A stretch of 64,000 nt of DNA, taken from contig NZ_VDUZ01000002.1 in NCBI RefSeq assembly GCF_008039615.1, positions 62,001-126,000 of the forward strand, written 5' to 3'. Position numbers and translations under genes: made by a program. Source of the DNA: Vineibacter terrae. Lineage in GTDB: Bacteria > Pseudomonadota > Alphaproteobacteria > Reyranellales > Reyranellaceae. Of this stretch, positions 30,162-39,146 are shown piece after piece. Each line of letters starts with the position of its first letter. Positions within the stretch are counted from its first letter, which is position 1. Under the pieces are notes generated by a model. It was not told the DNA's origin, ran no database searches, and was given only the letters and a program-made list of their open reading frames with translations.

Positions 30162-31397
30162 TCAGCCCAGCGCGTTCTTGTGGAACTTGCCGGCCTTCAT
30201 GATCACCGGCAGGTGGGCGCCCTGGTCGAGGAACAGCTCCAGCTTCTTGAGCGGGTTGCCGTCGACCACGATCAGGTCGGCCAGCGCGCCCGGCGCGACG
30301 ACGCCGAGCTTGCCCTCCTGGCGCAGGATCCTGGCGGCCACCGTCGTCGCCTGGCGCACCACCTCGATCGGCTTCAGGACCTCGGCGCGGTAGATGAACT
30401 CGCGGCTCTGCTCGACCTGCAGCTGGCCCAGCAGGTCGGAGCCGTAGCCGACCTCGACCCCGGCCTGCTTGCAGACCTCCAGGGATTTCAACCCACCTTC
30501 CAGCACGAGGTCGTTCTTGGCCAGCATCTCGGCCGTCATGCCGAACTGCGCCGCGCGCTCCTTCATGGTGTAGTAGGTCACCAGGTTGGCGATCATGAAG
30601 CCGCCCTTGGAGGCCAGCAGCCCGGCCGACCTGGCGTCGATCAGGTTGCCGTGCTCGATGGTGCGCACGCCGTTCTCGACCGCGCGCGTGATCGCCTCGG
30701 GCGTGTAGGCATGCGCCAGCACATAGCGGCCGAAGGCAGCGGCCTCGTCGGTGGCGGCCGCGATCTCGGCCGGCGAGAATTGCAGGCTGTCGAGCGGGTC
30801 GTAGGGCGAGGCGACACCGCCGGAGCACATGATCTTGATCTGGTCGGCGCCCTGGCGCATCTGCTCGCGCACCGCCTTGCGCACCCCGTCGGCACCGTCG
30901 ACCACCTCCATGCAATACACCATGGCATTGCAGCAGTTGCAGCTGGCGCCGTTGTCGGTGCGCCGCCGCCCGTCGCTATGGCCGCCGGTCGGACCCAGCG
31001 CGCGGCCCGATATGAACAGCCGCGGCCCGGCGATCAGGCCGCTTTCGACCGCGACCTTGATGCCCCAATCGGCGCCGCCGGTATCGCGCACCGTGGTGAA
31101 GCCGCGGTCGATCATGCCGCGCATCAGCTCGCTGGCGCGCGCCGTCATCAGGGTGAGCGGCACCGCCTCGAGGTTGCGGATGTTCACCTCGCTCAGGAAC
31201 ACATGCACGTGGCAGTCGATCAGGCCCGGCATCAGGGTCCGCTTGCCGCAATCGACGACCCGGGCGGAAGCGGCCTTGATCGGCTTGTCGGCAACCTCCT
31301 TGATGGCCTCACCCTCGACCAGGACCTCGTAGCCATCGCGGGCGTCGTCCCAGCGCGGGTCGAGCAGCGACAGGTTGCGGAACAGGATCTGTTGCAT
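30162..31397 (-). CDS. Zinc-dependent amidohydrolase-superfamily enzyme (copy 2)
   Basis: A 411-aa metal-dependent hydrolase. Metal and catalytic residues in order are His63 and His65 (DCHVH), Lys188 (QIKIMCSGG, likely carboxylated), His229 (LAHAYTPEA), His249 (IEHGN) and Asp321 (GYGSDLLG). This set and the CNCCNAMVYCM segment fit the imidazolonepropionase-like subgroup that includes zinc Xaa-Arg/Xaa-Lys carboxypeptidases; the exact substrate is inferred only. It is clearly paralogous to the gene immediately upstream. It is followed by the polyamine-type ABC genes, so imported compounds may be its substrates. Confidence 0.85.
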   Translation of the reverse strand: MQQILFRNLSLLDPRWDDARDGYEVLVEGEAIKEVADKPIKAASARVVDCGKRTLMPGLIDCHVHVFLSEVNIRNLEAVPLTLMTARASELMRGMIDRGFTTVRDTGGADWGIKVAVESGLIAGPRLFISGRALGPTGGHSDGRRRTDNGASCNCCNAMVYCMEVVDGADGVRKAVREQMRQGADQIKIMCSGGVASPYDPLDSLQFSPAEIAAATDEAAAFGRYVLAHAYTPEAITRAVENGVRTIEHGNLIDARSAGLLASKGGFMIANLVTYYTMKERAAQFGMTAEMLAKNDLVLEGGLKSLEVCKQAGVEVGYGSDLLGQLQVEQSREFIYRAEVLKPIEVVRQATTVAARILRQEGKLGVVAPGALADLIVVDGNPLKKLELFLDQGAHLPVIMKAGKFHKNALG

Positions 31398-31440
31398 GGG
31401 ACTCCCCGGACCGGCGGTGGCTAGGGTAGCCTACGCCATA

Positions 31441-31572
31441 CCCTTCCCCACGCATAGCGTGGGGAAGGTGGCGCGAAGCGCCGGATGGGGAGGCGACGTG
31501 ATCTTTGCAACGAAGACCACGTCGGGTCCCCTCCGGCCCTTCGGGCCACCTCCCCAGCTTCGCTGGGGAGGA
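31441..31572. repeat. Palindromic intergenic repeat, family 3
   Basis: Two hairpins CCTTCCCCACGC/GCGTGGGGAAGG (near 31442-31469) and CCTCCCCAGC/GCTGGGGAGG (near 31549-31571) flank a partly palindromic middle (GGCGCGAAGCGCC; GACGTG-CACGTC). It fills the gap between the tandem amidohydrolase genes. Confidence 0.75.
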
Positions 31573-32805
31573 TCACAGTGCATACTTGTGGAACCTGCCG
31601 CCCTTCATGATGGCGTGGATATGGGCGCCGCTATCCTGCAGGCAGCCGAAGTCGCGCAGCGGATCACCGTCGACCAGCAGCAGGTCGGCATAGGCGCCGG
31701 GCTCGACGATGCCCAGCCGGCCCTCCCGGCGCACGATCTCGGCGCCGACCAGGGTGGCCGAGCGCAGCACGTCAATCGCCGGCATCACCTCGCGGCGGAT
31801 CAGGAATTCACGGCTCTGCTCGTTCTCCAGCGCTCCCAGCAGGTCGGAGCCGTAGCCCATCTTCACGCCTGCTTCCCGGCACAGCTCGAGCTCGGCGTAG
31901 CCCGACTGCAGCACGTGATCGTTCTTCTCCAGCATGTCGGCGGTCATGCCGTAGGATGCGGCGCGTTCCTTCATCACCACATAGGCCACCAGATTGGGCA
32001 CCATGTAGGCGCCCTTCGACGCCATCAGCGCCGCCGCCGGGGCATCGACCAGGTTGCCGTGCTCGATGGTGCGCACCCCGGCCGTCATGGCCCGCGTGAT
32101 CGCCTCGGGCGTGTAGGCATGCGCCAGCGCGTAGCGGCCGAAGGCCTTGGCCTCCTCGACGCCGGCCGACATCTCCTCGACCGTGAACTGGCGGCTTTCC
32201 AGGGGATCGTAGGGCGAGGCGACGCCGCCCGAGACCATGAGCTTCACCTGGTCGGCGCCCTGCCGCAGCTGCTCGCGCGCCGCCTTGCGCACCTCGTCGG
32301 CGCCGTCGGCGATGCTGCGCAGGAACACCATGGCGTTGCAGCAGCCGCACACCGGCTCGGTCTGGGTGCGCCGATTGCGGTCGTTGTGCCCGCCGGTGGG
32401 GCCGATCGAGCGGCCGGAGATGAAAAGCCGCGGACCGGGAACCAGGCCCGCCTCGATCGCCGACTTGATGCCCCAGTCGGCTCCCCCGGCGTCGCGCACC
32501 GTCGTGAAGCCGCGATCCAGCATGCGCTTCAGCCGTTCCGCGCCGTGCGCCGCCATCAGCGTGAGCGGCATCGTCTCCAGCCGGTTGACATAGACCTCGC
32601 TGTGCATGGTGTGCACATGGCAGTCGATCAGGCCGGGCATCAGGGTCCGCTTGCCGCCATCGACCACGCGCGCGACGGGCGCGCGGATCGGCCGATCGGA
32701 CACCTCGCGTATCGTGTCGTCCTCGACCAGCACCTCGTGGCCACCGCGCGCTTCCTCCCAGCGCGGGTCCAGTAGCGACACGTTACGGAACAGAACCTGA
32801 GGCAT
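31573..32805 (-). CDS. Zinc-dependent amidohydrolase-superfamily enzyme (copy 1)
   Basis: A 410-aa enzyme, collinear and highly similar to its neighbour at 30162-31397, with MPQVLFRNVSLLDPRW versus MQQILFRNLSLLDPRW at the N-terminus. The same metal ligands are present: His63/His65 (DCHVH), Lys of QVKLMVSGG, His of LAHAYTPEA, His of IEHGN and Asp of GYGSDLLG. The Cys cluster is CGCCNAM. The two genes look like a tandem duplication with a palindromic repeat between them. It is probably the first gene of the reverse-strand cluster. Confidence 0.85.
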   Translation of the reverse strand: MPQVLFRNVSLLDPRWEEARGGHEVLVEDDTIREVSDRPIRAPVARVVDGGKRTLMPGLIDCHVHTMHSEVYVNRLETMPLTLMAAHGAERLKRMLDRGFTTVRDAGGADWGIKSAIEAGLVPGPRLFISGRSIGPTGGHNDRNRRTQTEPVCGCCNAMVFLRSIADGADEVRKAAREQLRQGADQVKLMVSGGVASPYDPLESRQFTVEEMSAGVEEAKAFGRYALAHAYTPEAITRAMTAGVRTIEHGNLVDAPAAALMASKGAYMVPNLVAYVVMKERAASYGMTADMLEKNDHVLQSGYAELELCREAGVKMGYGSDLLGALENEQSREFLIRREVMPAIDVLRSATLVGAEIVRREGRLGIVEPGAYADLLLVDGDPLRDFGCLQDSGAHIHAIMKGGRFHKYAL

Positions 32806-32950
32806 CGGGCGCTCTGGCAGCCGTGTTGCGAGTAGCCGAGACTAGTTGTGCATCGCGTGCCAAGTCACCTCCTCATTGCGGTGTCCTCTGTATAAATCCC
32901 GATGACGATCCGCCTTGTCACAGCGGGGGCGTGTCGGTCGGCAGTGGTGA

Positions 32951-33943
32951 TCATCGCCGCCGGCGCAGCGTCGCAGATGGGGTTTCGCCGTAGCGCCGCC
33001 GATACTCGGCACCAAAGCGACCGAGGTGGTCGAAGCCCCATCGCAGGGCGATTTCGGTGACGGTGTCTGCACCATCGCGGCGAAGCATTTCCTCGCGCGC
33101 CTTCTGCAACCGGACCATCCGCAGATAAGCCATCGGCGACGTGCCCTTGCTCATGCGGAAATGCTTGAAGAGCGTGCGCCCTGCCGCACCGGATACGGCG
33201 ACCAGATCGGCCATGGTCAACGGCAGGGCGGCATGCGCTTCGATGTAGTCGACGGCACGCTTCACGCTGCGGACGCAGATGCCGGCCCCCGGCGGTGCTT
33301 CCAGCCGCCGCCGGCAGCTGCTGTCCTGCACCAGGAGCAAGGCCGTCACAAAGAACTGCTCGAACTGCGCCGCAGCGAGCTGGTTGTGCAGCAGGGAAGG
33401 ACTGCGGTCCAGTTCCGCCACGGCCCAGCGGACCAAGCTGACGACGTTGGCCACATACGGGTCGTCGAGCGTCATCGCGGTGGCGAAGACCGGCGCTTCG
33501 TTGACCGTGTCGTCGATCAATGCCGAAAGCTGCCTGACCAGCGCATCACGGCCGATGGAGATCGTCAAACGCGCACAATCAGGTTCCGACCGGATGGTCT
33601 GGTCACGGCCGGGCGAGCCTACGGCTACGTGCCGGCGCCCTATGGAATGAGAAATGTTGCCGGTGCGCGCCTCGAACGCGCCGGCGAGCGGGATCTGCAC
33701 GGCGTAGTCGGCGCGGTCGGGTTGACTGGAAATCTCGACAGGTCGGCCATAGGCGAGCGCGCCAATGTACATGTTGGGCAGGTAGACCGCGTTGATCCGC
33801 GCTTCAAGCGAGCCGCCAAGCCATGCGCCGCCGACCCGCAGATCGTAGCGCTTCCTGGCCAGGAAGGCCTGGATCTCGTCGGCGGCGGTGCTCTCAAAGA
33901 CGCAATGCCGTGCCAACGGCAGGTGATGCGCGAATCGTGTCAT
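32951..33943 (-). CDS. AraC-family transcriptional regulator
   Basis: A 330-aa regulator with an N-terminal AraC-binding-like sensor domain (about 1-190) and a C-terminal double helix-turn-helix (about 225-325: LPLTMADLVAVSGAAGRTLFKHFRMSKGTSPMAYL, then the second helix pair IALRWGFDHLGRFGAEYRRRYGETP). The ligand is unknown. Its stop lies 145 nt from the amidohydrolase start on the same strand, so it may control the amidohydrolase/ABC cluster; this is inference from position. The start ATG is taken at 33943, with only a weak ribosome site. Confidence 0.88.
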   Translation of the reverse strand: MTRFAHHLPLARHCVFESTAADEIQAFLARKRYDLRVGGAWLGGSLEARINAVYLPNMYIGALAYGRPVEISSQPDRADYAVQIPLAGAFEARTGNISHSIGRRHVAVGSPGRDQTIRSEPDCARLTISIGRDALVRQLSALIDDTVNEAPVFATAMTLDDPYVANVVSLVRWAVAELDRSPSLLHNQLAAAQFEQFFVTALLLVQDSSCRRRLEAPPGAGICVRSVKRAVDYIEAHAALPLTMADLVAVSGAAGRTLFKHFRMSKGTSPMAYLRMVRLQKAREEMLRRDGADTVTEIALRWGFDHLGRFGAEYRRRYGETPSATLRRRR

Positions 33944-34197
33944 CCGATCGACCGAATATCGGCACGCGCCCTCTCATAATATTAGCGCATTCTCCGGCTC
34001 GCATAAACAAGCGATCTCCCATTCGCCGGGCCATGTGAGCAAGCCCCCCCTCAAATCCGCGCGAGTTCTCATGTTTCCGGCGGCATCCGGATAGCGCGTG
34101 CGGTGGGTGGATAGCTGATCGTGAATGGACCGGGCCTACTGGCGCTATGGCTGGACCAAGTCCGTGCTGATCAAAACTCCATCGAAGGGAGATCGAG

Positions 34198-35574
34198 ATG
34201 CGCGCCAGAATTTTCCGCCCGCTCCTGGCCTTTGCCATCGCCTGCGGCGCGTCACCCGGGTGGGCCGTAGAGGTGGTGGTTCCCGCCGGCAGTACGGTTC
34301 GCCTGGGTGTTTCAGCGTGTCCGCTGCACGCCATCGTCACAGGCTTCGATGCCGCCAGCAACAGCCTGCTCTGCGATACAGGGTATGTCGGGAACGGCCC
34401 CGGATGGATCACCGGTGAAGCGGTGGACGCTCCGGCGGGCGGCCGTTTCAATGTCTGGCCACCGGATGCGAATACCGGCATCTACCACCGCTATACCGGG
34501 AGCCCGATGCACTGGTGTGGCTCGGGCCAGTTCATGACCGGATTCGGCGCGGCGACGAACAGCTTCCTGTGCGCGAGCTTCGGAAGGATTGACACCTTGC
34601 GCCGCTTGTTCGTGACCCAGCCGGTTCGGCGGGCCGGTGTGCCGGCCTGTCCGCTCGGCGCAGCCCTTGTCGGCATTCACCTTGCCAACGGCTCCTTCCT
34701 CTGCGCCGATCTGGCCCATTGCAGTCCCGCTACAACCTGCCCCGCGACCGGTGTCTGCGAGACCAGGTCGATCCCGCTGCGGGATGACGACAACGGCCTG
34801 AATGGCCCGGGCATCTGCCGGCCGTCGGGCAATGTCCAATTTCACAAGCGCAATGGATGCCATGGCGACAGCGCCGGCCGGCTGACGGATCGATCCGGAA
34901 ACACGGTCGACTTCACTGATTCGGCTTCAGATACGTTCGACAACGACGACGCGCGTTCGCTTCGCCTCGATCGCGTCAGCGCCGGGACGATCATACGGGT
35001 CTTCGACAATTCCGGCGGTCGCCGAAATGACGACTTCAGTGAGATACAGGTTCGCGCGACGACCTCTTCATCCTACTGTGTCCCGACCTTCGAGTTCGCC
35101 GATGGCGCCTTCTCCGACAGTGTCATCACTGCGCGCTACAACGACCAGGGCAACCTCGACGGCAAGGTCTCTCGCGTCGAGATCGCAACGGCAATCGTGG
35201 GAACCGGGGGCAAGTGCCTGGACATCAACCAGAATGACGCAACGGTTCAGCTCTTTCCCTGTCACATGGGTGCCAACCAGAGCTGGATCCAGCTGCCGAA
35301 CGGCACGATCCGGGGCTGGAACGGCCTTTGCCTCGAAGCACGCGCGAGCGACGTCCAGGCATGGGGACCCACGGGCTCGCGCAGCGCGCGCCTGATCGTC
35401 GGTTCCTGCACCGGGTCGGACAACCAGCTCTGGACGCACTCGACGAGTCAGGAATTCCGCCTGTACAGCGACATGTGCATGGACATCACCGGCGGCGGCA
35501 ATGCCGACAATACACCGATACAGATATATCCGTGCCACGGCGGCGCCAACCAGAGGTGGCTTGCGAGCTTCTGA
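34198..35574 (+). CDS. Secreted Cys-rich protein with C-terminal ricin-type beta-trefoil lectin domain
   Basis: A 458-aa exported protein with a signal peptide (about 1-23, ending GWA). It has three parts. Residues 41-169 contain three copies of a C-x17-C module with a GF/GI and an Asn before the second Cys (Cys41-59, 107-125, 151-169). Residues about 205-290 are a Gly/Asp-rich region (NDDARSLRLDRVSAGT) that recalls beta/gamma-crystallin-like folds, tentatively. Residues about 330-458 are a ricin B-type trefoil with three QxW motifs (Q361-W363, Q410-W412, Q452-W454). It probably binds carbohydrate outside the cell; no enzyme motif is seen. GAAGGGAGATCGAG precedes the start. Confidence 0.8.
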   Translation: MRARIFRPLLAFAIACGASPGWAVEVVVPAGSTVRLGVSACPLHAIVTGFDAASNSLLCDTGYVGNGPGWITGEAVDAPAGGRFNVWPPDANTGIYHRYTGSPMHWCGSGQFMTGFGAATNSFLCASFGRIDTLRRLFVTQPVRRAGVPACPLGAALVGIHLANGSFLCADLAHCSPATTCPATGVCETRSIPLRDDDNGLNGPGICRPSGNVQFHKRNGCHGDSAGRLTDRSGNTVDFTDSASDTFDNDDARSLRLDRVSAGTIIRVFDNSGGRRNDDFSEIQVRATTSSSYCVPTFEFADGAFSDSVITARYNDQGNLDGKVSRVEIATAIVGTGGKCLDINQNDATVQLFPCHMGANQSWIQLPNGTIRGWNGLCLEARASDVQAWGPTGSRSARLIVGSCTGSDNQLWTHSTSQEFRLYSDMCMDITGGGNADNTPIQIYPCHGGANQRWLASF

Positions 35575-35589
35575 GCCGGCGGATCCACA

Positions 35590-35827
35590 CCTTCTCCCCG
35601 CGAAGGCGGGGAGAAGGTGGCGCGCCAGCGCCGGATGAGGGGCTTCGCGGTGCCTGAGAGCGGCACAAATTTGCTGGTGAGATCGAGAACTGCATCAAGA
35701 GCGCGAAGCCCCTCATCCGCCTCCGGCGTTTCGACGCGAAGCGTCGAAACGCCTTTATCGGGCACCTTCTCCCCGCCTTCGCGGGGAGAAGGATTTCTCC
35801 CAGTCATCGCTCTGCGCTCGGGATGAC
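35590..35827. repeat. Palindromic repeat cluster (family 4 plus family 1 half copy)
   Basis: Hairpins CCTTCTCCCCGC/GCGGGGAGAAGG at 35590-35617 and again at 35765-35792 bracket a large inverted repeat (GATGAGGGGCTTCGCG against CGCGAAGCCCCTCATC) and a third hairpin GTTTCGACGC/GCGTCGAAAC. A half copy of family 1 (CTCGGGATGAC) follows at 35817-35827. The lectin gene ends 15 nt before it. Confidence 0.8.
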
Positions 35828-35952
35828 GGCCGCGAGCCAGGCGAGCGCAGCCTCACTGCAGCGTCGTTGCGCACTGCCCACCCCTTGACGTTCGCGCGGG
35901 CTTTGGCCAAGTCGTGGCCCTGATGGCGCACCCGACGACTTCCAGCAGCGCG

Positions 35953-36534
35953 ATGACGGATATCGCCGGCCCGGACTCGCCGCCCGGCCGCGCGATGCGG
36001 CGCATCGTCATTGTCGGCACCACCGGCTCGGGCAAGAGCGTGCTGGCCGAAGGGCTGGCACGCAGGTTGTCGCTGCCGCCGATCGAGCTCGATGCGCTGT
36101 TCTGGATGCCGGGCTGGCAGCCGGCCCTGATCGAGCTGTTCCGCTATCGGGTGGAGACGGCGACGCAGGCCAATGACTGGATCATCGTGGGCAACTACAG
36201 CCAGGTGCGCGACCTGGTGTGGGGACGGGCCGACACCCTGATCTGGCTCGACTTCCCGCTGCCGCTGGTGCTGTGGCGCCTGCTGCGCCGCACGGTGCGC
36301 CGCGTGATCTCGCGCGAGGACCTGTGGGACACCGGCAACCGGGAGAGCGTGCGCCGCTCCTTCTTCAGCCGGCAGTCGATCCTGCTGTGGGCGCTGAAGA
36401 CGCATCGCCGCAACCGCGAACGTTTCAACGCCGACATCGAAAGCGGCATCTATGGCGAGCTCGACGTGCGGGTATTCCGGTCGCCGGGCGCGCTGCGACG
36501 GTGGATACGGAATCTCGCGCCGGCGCGGGCATGA
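35953..36534 (+). CDS. P-loop nucleotide kinase-like protein (FlaR/adenylate-kinase-like)
   Basis: A protein of about 193 aa beginning, after a short head, with MRRIVIVGTTGSGKSVLAEGLARRL. The P-loop is GTTGSGKS, followed by PPIELDALFWMPGW, typical of small kinase-like proteins annotated as topology modulators or shikimate/adenylate kinase relatives. LIWLDFPLPLVLWRLLRR is the Walker B-like strand and RSFFSRQSILLWALKTHRRNR is the lid region. The substrate is unknown. The start is uncertain: ATGs at 35914, 35923, 35953 and 35995 are all in frame and none has a strong ribosome site. Confidence 0.7.
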   Translation: MTDIAGPDSPPGRAMRRIVIVGTTGSGKSVLAEGLARRLSLPPIELDALFWMPGWQPALIELFRYRVETATQANDWIIVGNYSQVRDLVWGRADTLIWLDFPLPLVLWRLLRRTVRRVISREDLWDTGNRESVRRSFFSRQSILLWALKTHRRNRERFNADIESGIYGELDVRVFRSPGALRRWIRNLAPARA

Positions 36535-36552
36535 TCAAGGGGCTTCGGCGAC

Positions 36553-37554
36553 ATGGCGCAGCACACCTTCACCTGCCTCGACGGCCACACCTGCGGCAAC
36601 CCCGTGCGCCTGGTGACCGGCGGCGCGCCGATCCTGCGCGGCGCCACGATGAGCGCGCGGCGCCAGGACTTCCAGGCCCGCTTCGACTGGATCCGCCGGG
36701 CGCTGATGTTCGAGCCGCGCGGGCACGACGTGATGTCGGGGTCCATGCTGTACGCGCCGACACGCGATGACTGCGACATCGGCATCCTGTTCATCGAGAC
36801 CTCCGGCTGCCTGCCGATGTGCGGCCACGGCACCATCGGCACGGTGACCATGGCGCTGGAGAACGGCCTGATGATGCCGGCGCGCGAGGGCGAGGTGGCG
36901 CTAGACGCGCCGGCCGGCCGCGTGGTGGCGCAGTACGAACGCGCCGGCCGCTTCGTCGAGAAGGTGCGCATCACCAACGTGGCGTCGTACCTGGCGGCCA
37001 GCGGCATCCGCACCGATGTGCCGGGGTTGGGCGAGCTGGTGGTCGACGTCAGCTACGGCGGCAACTACTACGCCATCATCGAGCCGCAAAAGAACTTCGC
37101 CGGGCTGGAGTCGATCTCGGCCGGCGAGGTGCTGCGCCTGTCGCCGGTGGTGCGCCGCCTGGTGCAGGAGAAATTCCAGCCGGTGCATCCGCAGGATCCG
37201 ACGATCAAGGGCGTCAGCCACGTCATGTGGACGGGCAAGGCGCGTGATCCCCGGGCGCACCGGCGCAACGCCGTGTTCTACGGCGACAAGGCGATAGACC
37301 GCTCACCCTGCGGCACCGGCACCTCGGCCCGCATGGCCCAGCTCGCCGCCCGCGGCGAGCTGGGCATAGGCGCCGAGTTCGTGCACGAGAGCATCATCGG
37401 CACGCTGTTCGAAGGGCGCATCGAAGCCGCTGCCCAGGTCGGCAACCACGATGCCATCGTGCCGTCGATCGCCGGCTGGGCGCGCCAGCACGGCATCAAC
37501 ACCATCTTCGTCGACGACCGCGATCCGCTGGCGCACGGCTTTTCGGTGCGGTAG
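36553..37554 (+). CDS. Proline racemase-superfamily enzyme, likely 4-hydroxyproline 2-epimerase
   Basis: A 333-aa, cofactor-independent epimerase-type protein. Both catalytic cysteines are present, Cys90 (PMCGHGTIG) and Cys253 (SPCGTGTSA). This points to racemase/epimerase activity (hydroxyproline or proline) rather than the trans-3-hydroxyproline dehydratase group, which has Thr at the second position. No hydroxyproline catabolic genes (oxidase, deaminase, KGSA dehydrogenase) are adjacent. It lies 18 nt after the kinase-like gene on the same strand, so they may be cotranscribed. Confidence 0.88.
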   Translation: MAQHTFTCLDGHTCGNPVRLVTGGAPILRGATMSARRQDFQARFDWIRRALMFEPRGHDVMSGSMLYAPTRDDCDIGILFIETSGCLPMCGHGTIGTVTMALENGLMMPAREGEVALDAPAGRVVAQYERAGRFVEKVRITNVASYLAASGIRTDVPGLGELVVDVSYGGNYYAIIEPQKNFAGLESISAGEVLRLSPVVRRLVQEKFQPVHPQDPTIKGVSHVMWTGKARDPRAHRRNAVFYGDKAIDRSPCGTGTSARMAQLAARGELGIGAEFVHESIIGTLFEGRIEAAAQVGNHDAIVPSIAGWARQHGINTIFVDDRDPLAHGFSVR

Positions 37555-37586
37555 CGCGGCGCGCCGTACCCCGGGACGGGTGTGCT

Positions 37587-38777
37587 TCAGCTGAGGAAGC
37601 GCGTGCTGACGAGCGCGTGCAGCAGCATGCAGGTCGGCACCATCTCGTGGACCCACGAACGCTGGAACGGGTGCTTCGGGCCCCGCCAGGCGTTGTTCTC
37701 TTCCCAGCGTGCATACGGCAGGTTGATCAGTGCGGGATTCCTGGCGGCGTTGCTTCCCAACACCTCCTCTCGTGTGCGCTTCCCCGCCGGCGCGACGTCC
37801 TCGCCCGAATACTGGATGACCTGAGCGCCTCCCGTCGCCAGCGCGGTGAACTTGCCGTTGGGACAGCTGACGTGGTGCCGCCCGTCGAAGTCGTAGACCG
37901 CGCGAACGCGCTTGGCCAGCTGTGGGCAGGCTTCCACGAATTTGAACAGGAACTCGAAGCCGCCGCTGTAGTGCGCGAGGATCAGAGGCAGGTCGCTCGC
38001 CGTTCCCGTGAGATCCTCGGCGATCTCGCGCAGCGCTGCGGTCACCAGCTTCTCGTTGCTCTGGAACTCACCGACGCCGGTCGACGATGGCGACGGCACC
38101 ACGACGGCAACGTCGCGCCGGGAGCGCGCAAGCTGCTTGAGCACCTTCATGCGGCCCACCATGTAGTCGCCGATGCCGAAGTTGACGTAGCCGAACGGGT
38201 CGCCGGCGTACTCGACGTCCTCCGGATGCATCGGGTGATGGAAGTAGATCATGATCGCTTTCAACGTCCCTACCCCTTTGGGATAGGCGACACCGACGAA
38301 CTGGTTCTTCGCCGGGATGCGATACAGCCGTATTTCGCACTCGCGCCCCGGTGTGCCCCCGAACGGCAGGATCCAGTCCCGTGTCACCGCAGGCGGATCC
38401 GCCAGCATCTGGAAATTCTTGTCGGGGCGGTCGAAGCTCCAGGTCGGCGGCAGCGCCGGCAACGCTTCCATCGTGCGGCTGTCGCTTGGAGTCGGCACGT
38501 TCGGTATCGGCTTGGAGACCTGCTTGAGGCGCTGCCACGTCTTGCCGCCAGGATCGATACGGCCGTCCCGGCTGGGCAGGCCTTGCTTGGCCTGGAACCG
38601 CTGGATCGCGTTGCCCAAAGCGCCGGGGTCGCCGACGAGGCGGTTGACATCGAGCGGCGCCTCAGGCCCGCCCTTCCCCGGCGGGACAGAGTTCAGGCGC
38701 GTGACGACGTTGAAGACGTCGAGCGGCAGGTTGCCGCCGTTTCTACCGACCGAAAAGCTGATCTCCGTCAGGTCCAT
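37587..38777 (-). CDS. Peptidoglycan-binding-like/hydrolase-like protein of unknown function
   Basis: A 396-aa protein with no signal peptide. Residues about 8-85 resemble a PG-binding domain module (NLPLDVFNVVTRLN, then IQRFQAKQGLPSRDGRIDPGGKTWQRL), a type often found at the front of phage- or secretion-system-linked effectors. Residues about 120-390 look alpha/beta-hydrolase-like: ILAHYSGGFEFLFKF could be a nucleophile elbow (H-Y-S-G-G), YDFDGRHH the acid region and WVHEMVP a late His. The start at 38777 is supported by GGGAGGACGAT. It is convergent with the epimerase gene (32 nt). Function is not assigned. Confidence 0.7.
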   Translation of the reverse strand: MDLTEISFSVGRNGGNLPLDVFNVVTRLNSVPPGKGGPEAPLDVNRLVGDPGALGNAIQRFQAKQGLPSRDGRIDPGGKTWQRLKQVSKPIPNVPTPSDSRTMEALPALPPTWSFDRPDKNFQMLADPPAVTRDWILPFGGTPGRECEIRLYRIPAKNQFVGVAYPKGVGTLKAIMIYFHHPMHPEDVEYAGDPFGYVNFGIGDYMVGRMKVLKQLARSRRDVAVVVPSPSSTGVGEFQSNEKLVTAALREIAEDLTGTASDLPLILAHYSGGFEFLFKFVEACPQLAKRVRAVYDFDGRHHVSCPNGKFTALATGGAQVIQYSGEDVAPAGKRTREEVLGSNAARNPALINLPYARWEENNAWRGPKHPFQRSWVHEMVPTCMLLHALVSTRFLS

Positions 38778-39146
38778 ATCGTCCTCCCGTTGTGCCGCCG
38801 CGGCCACTCACGAGCCACTTTCGGCATAATTGTGCAAATTGCTTGTTGCCGTCATCCGCCGAACGGATGAGGGTAAGCGTACGGCCAGCACGGCACGCCG
38901 CAGCGGCGGGCGAGGTCTGCGTGCCGCATCCCCTCGCCCGGCCCCAACGTGCTGGTTGTCGCGATTACTCAAGGCTGCCGGCACGACAGTAGCACCATTT
39001 TCGCCGACGACCGAGACGGCCGGCGCGCGGTTTCCTGGTGCAATAGCGTTACGCCGCCAGCGCCCATGACCCGGCTCTCGACGGTGTGACTTGCGTCGCG
39101 CCGCTGCCGGTTCCATGTCCCGGGTTCCTATCCGTGGGGCATCGGG
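38778..39146. other. 369-nt gap, no gene supported
   Basis: Short open frames on both strands lack ribosome sites and recognisable families. It must contain the promoter of the reverse-strand gene at 37587-38777 and that of the small lipoprotein at 39147, but no clear -35/-10 pair is visible. Confidence 0.4.
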
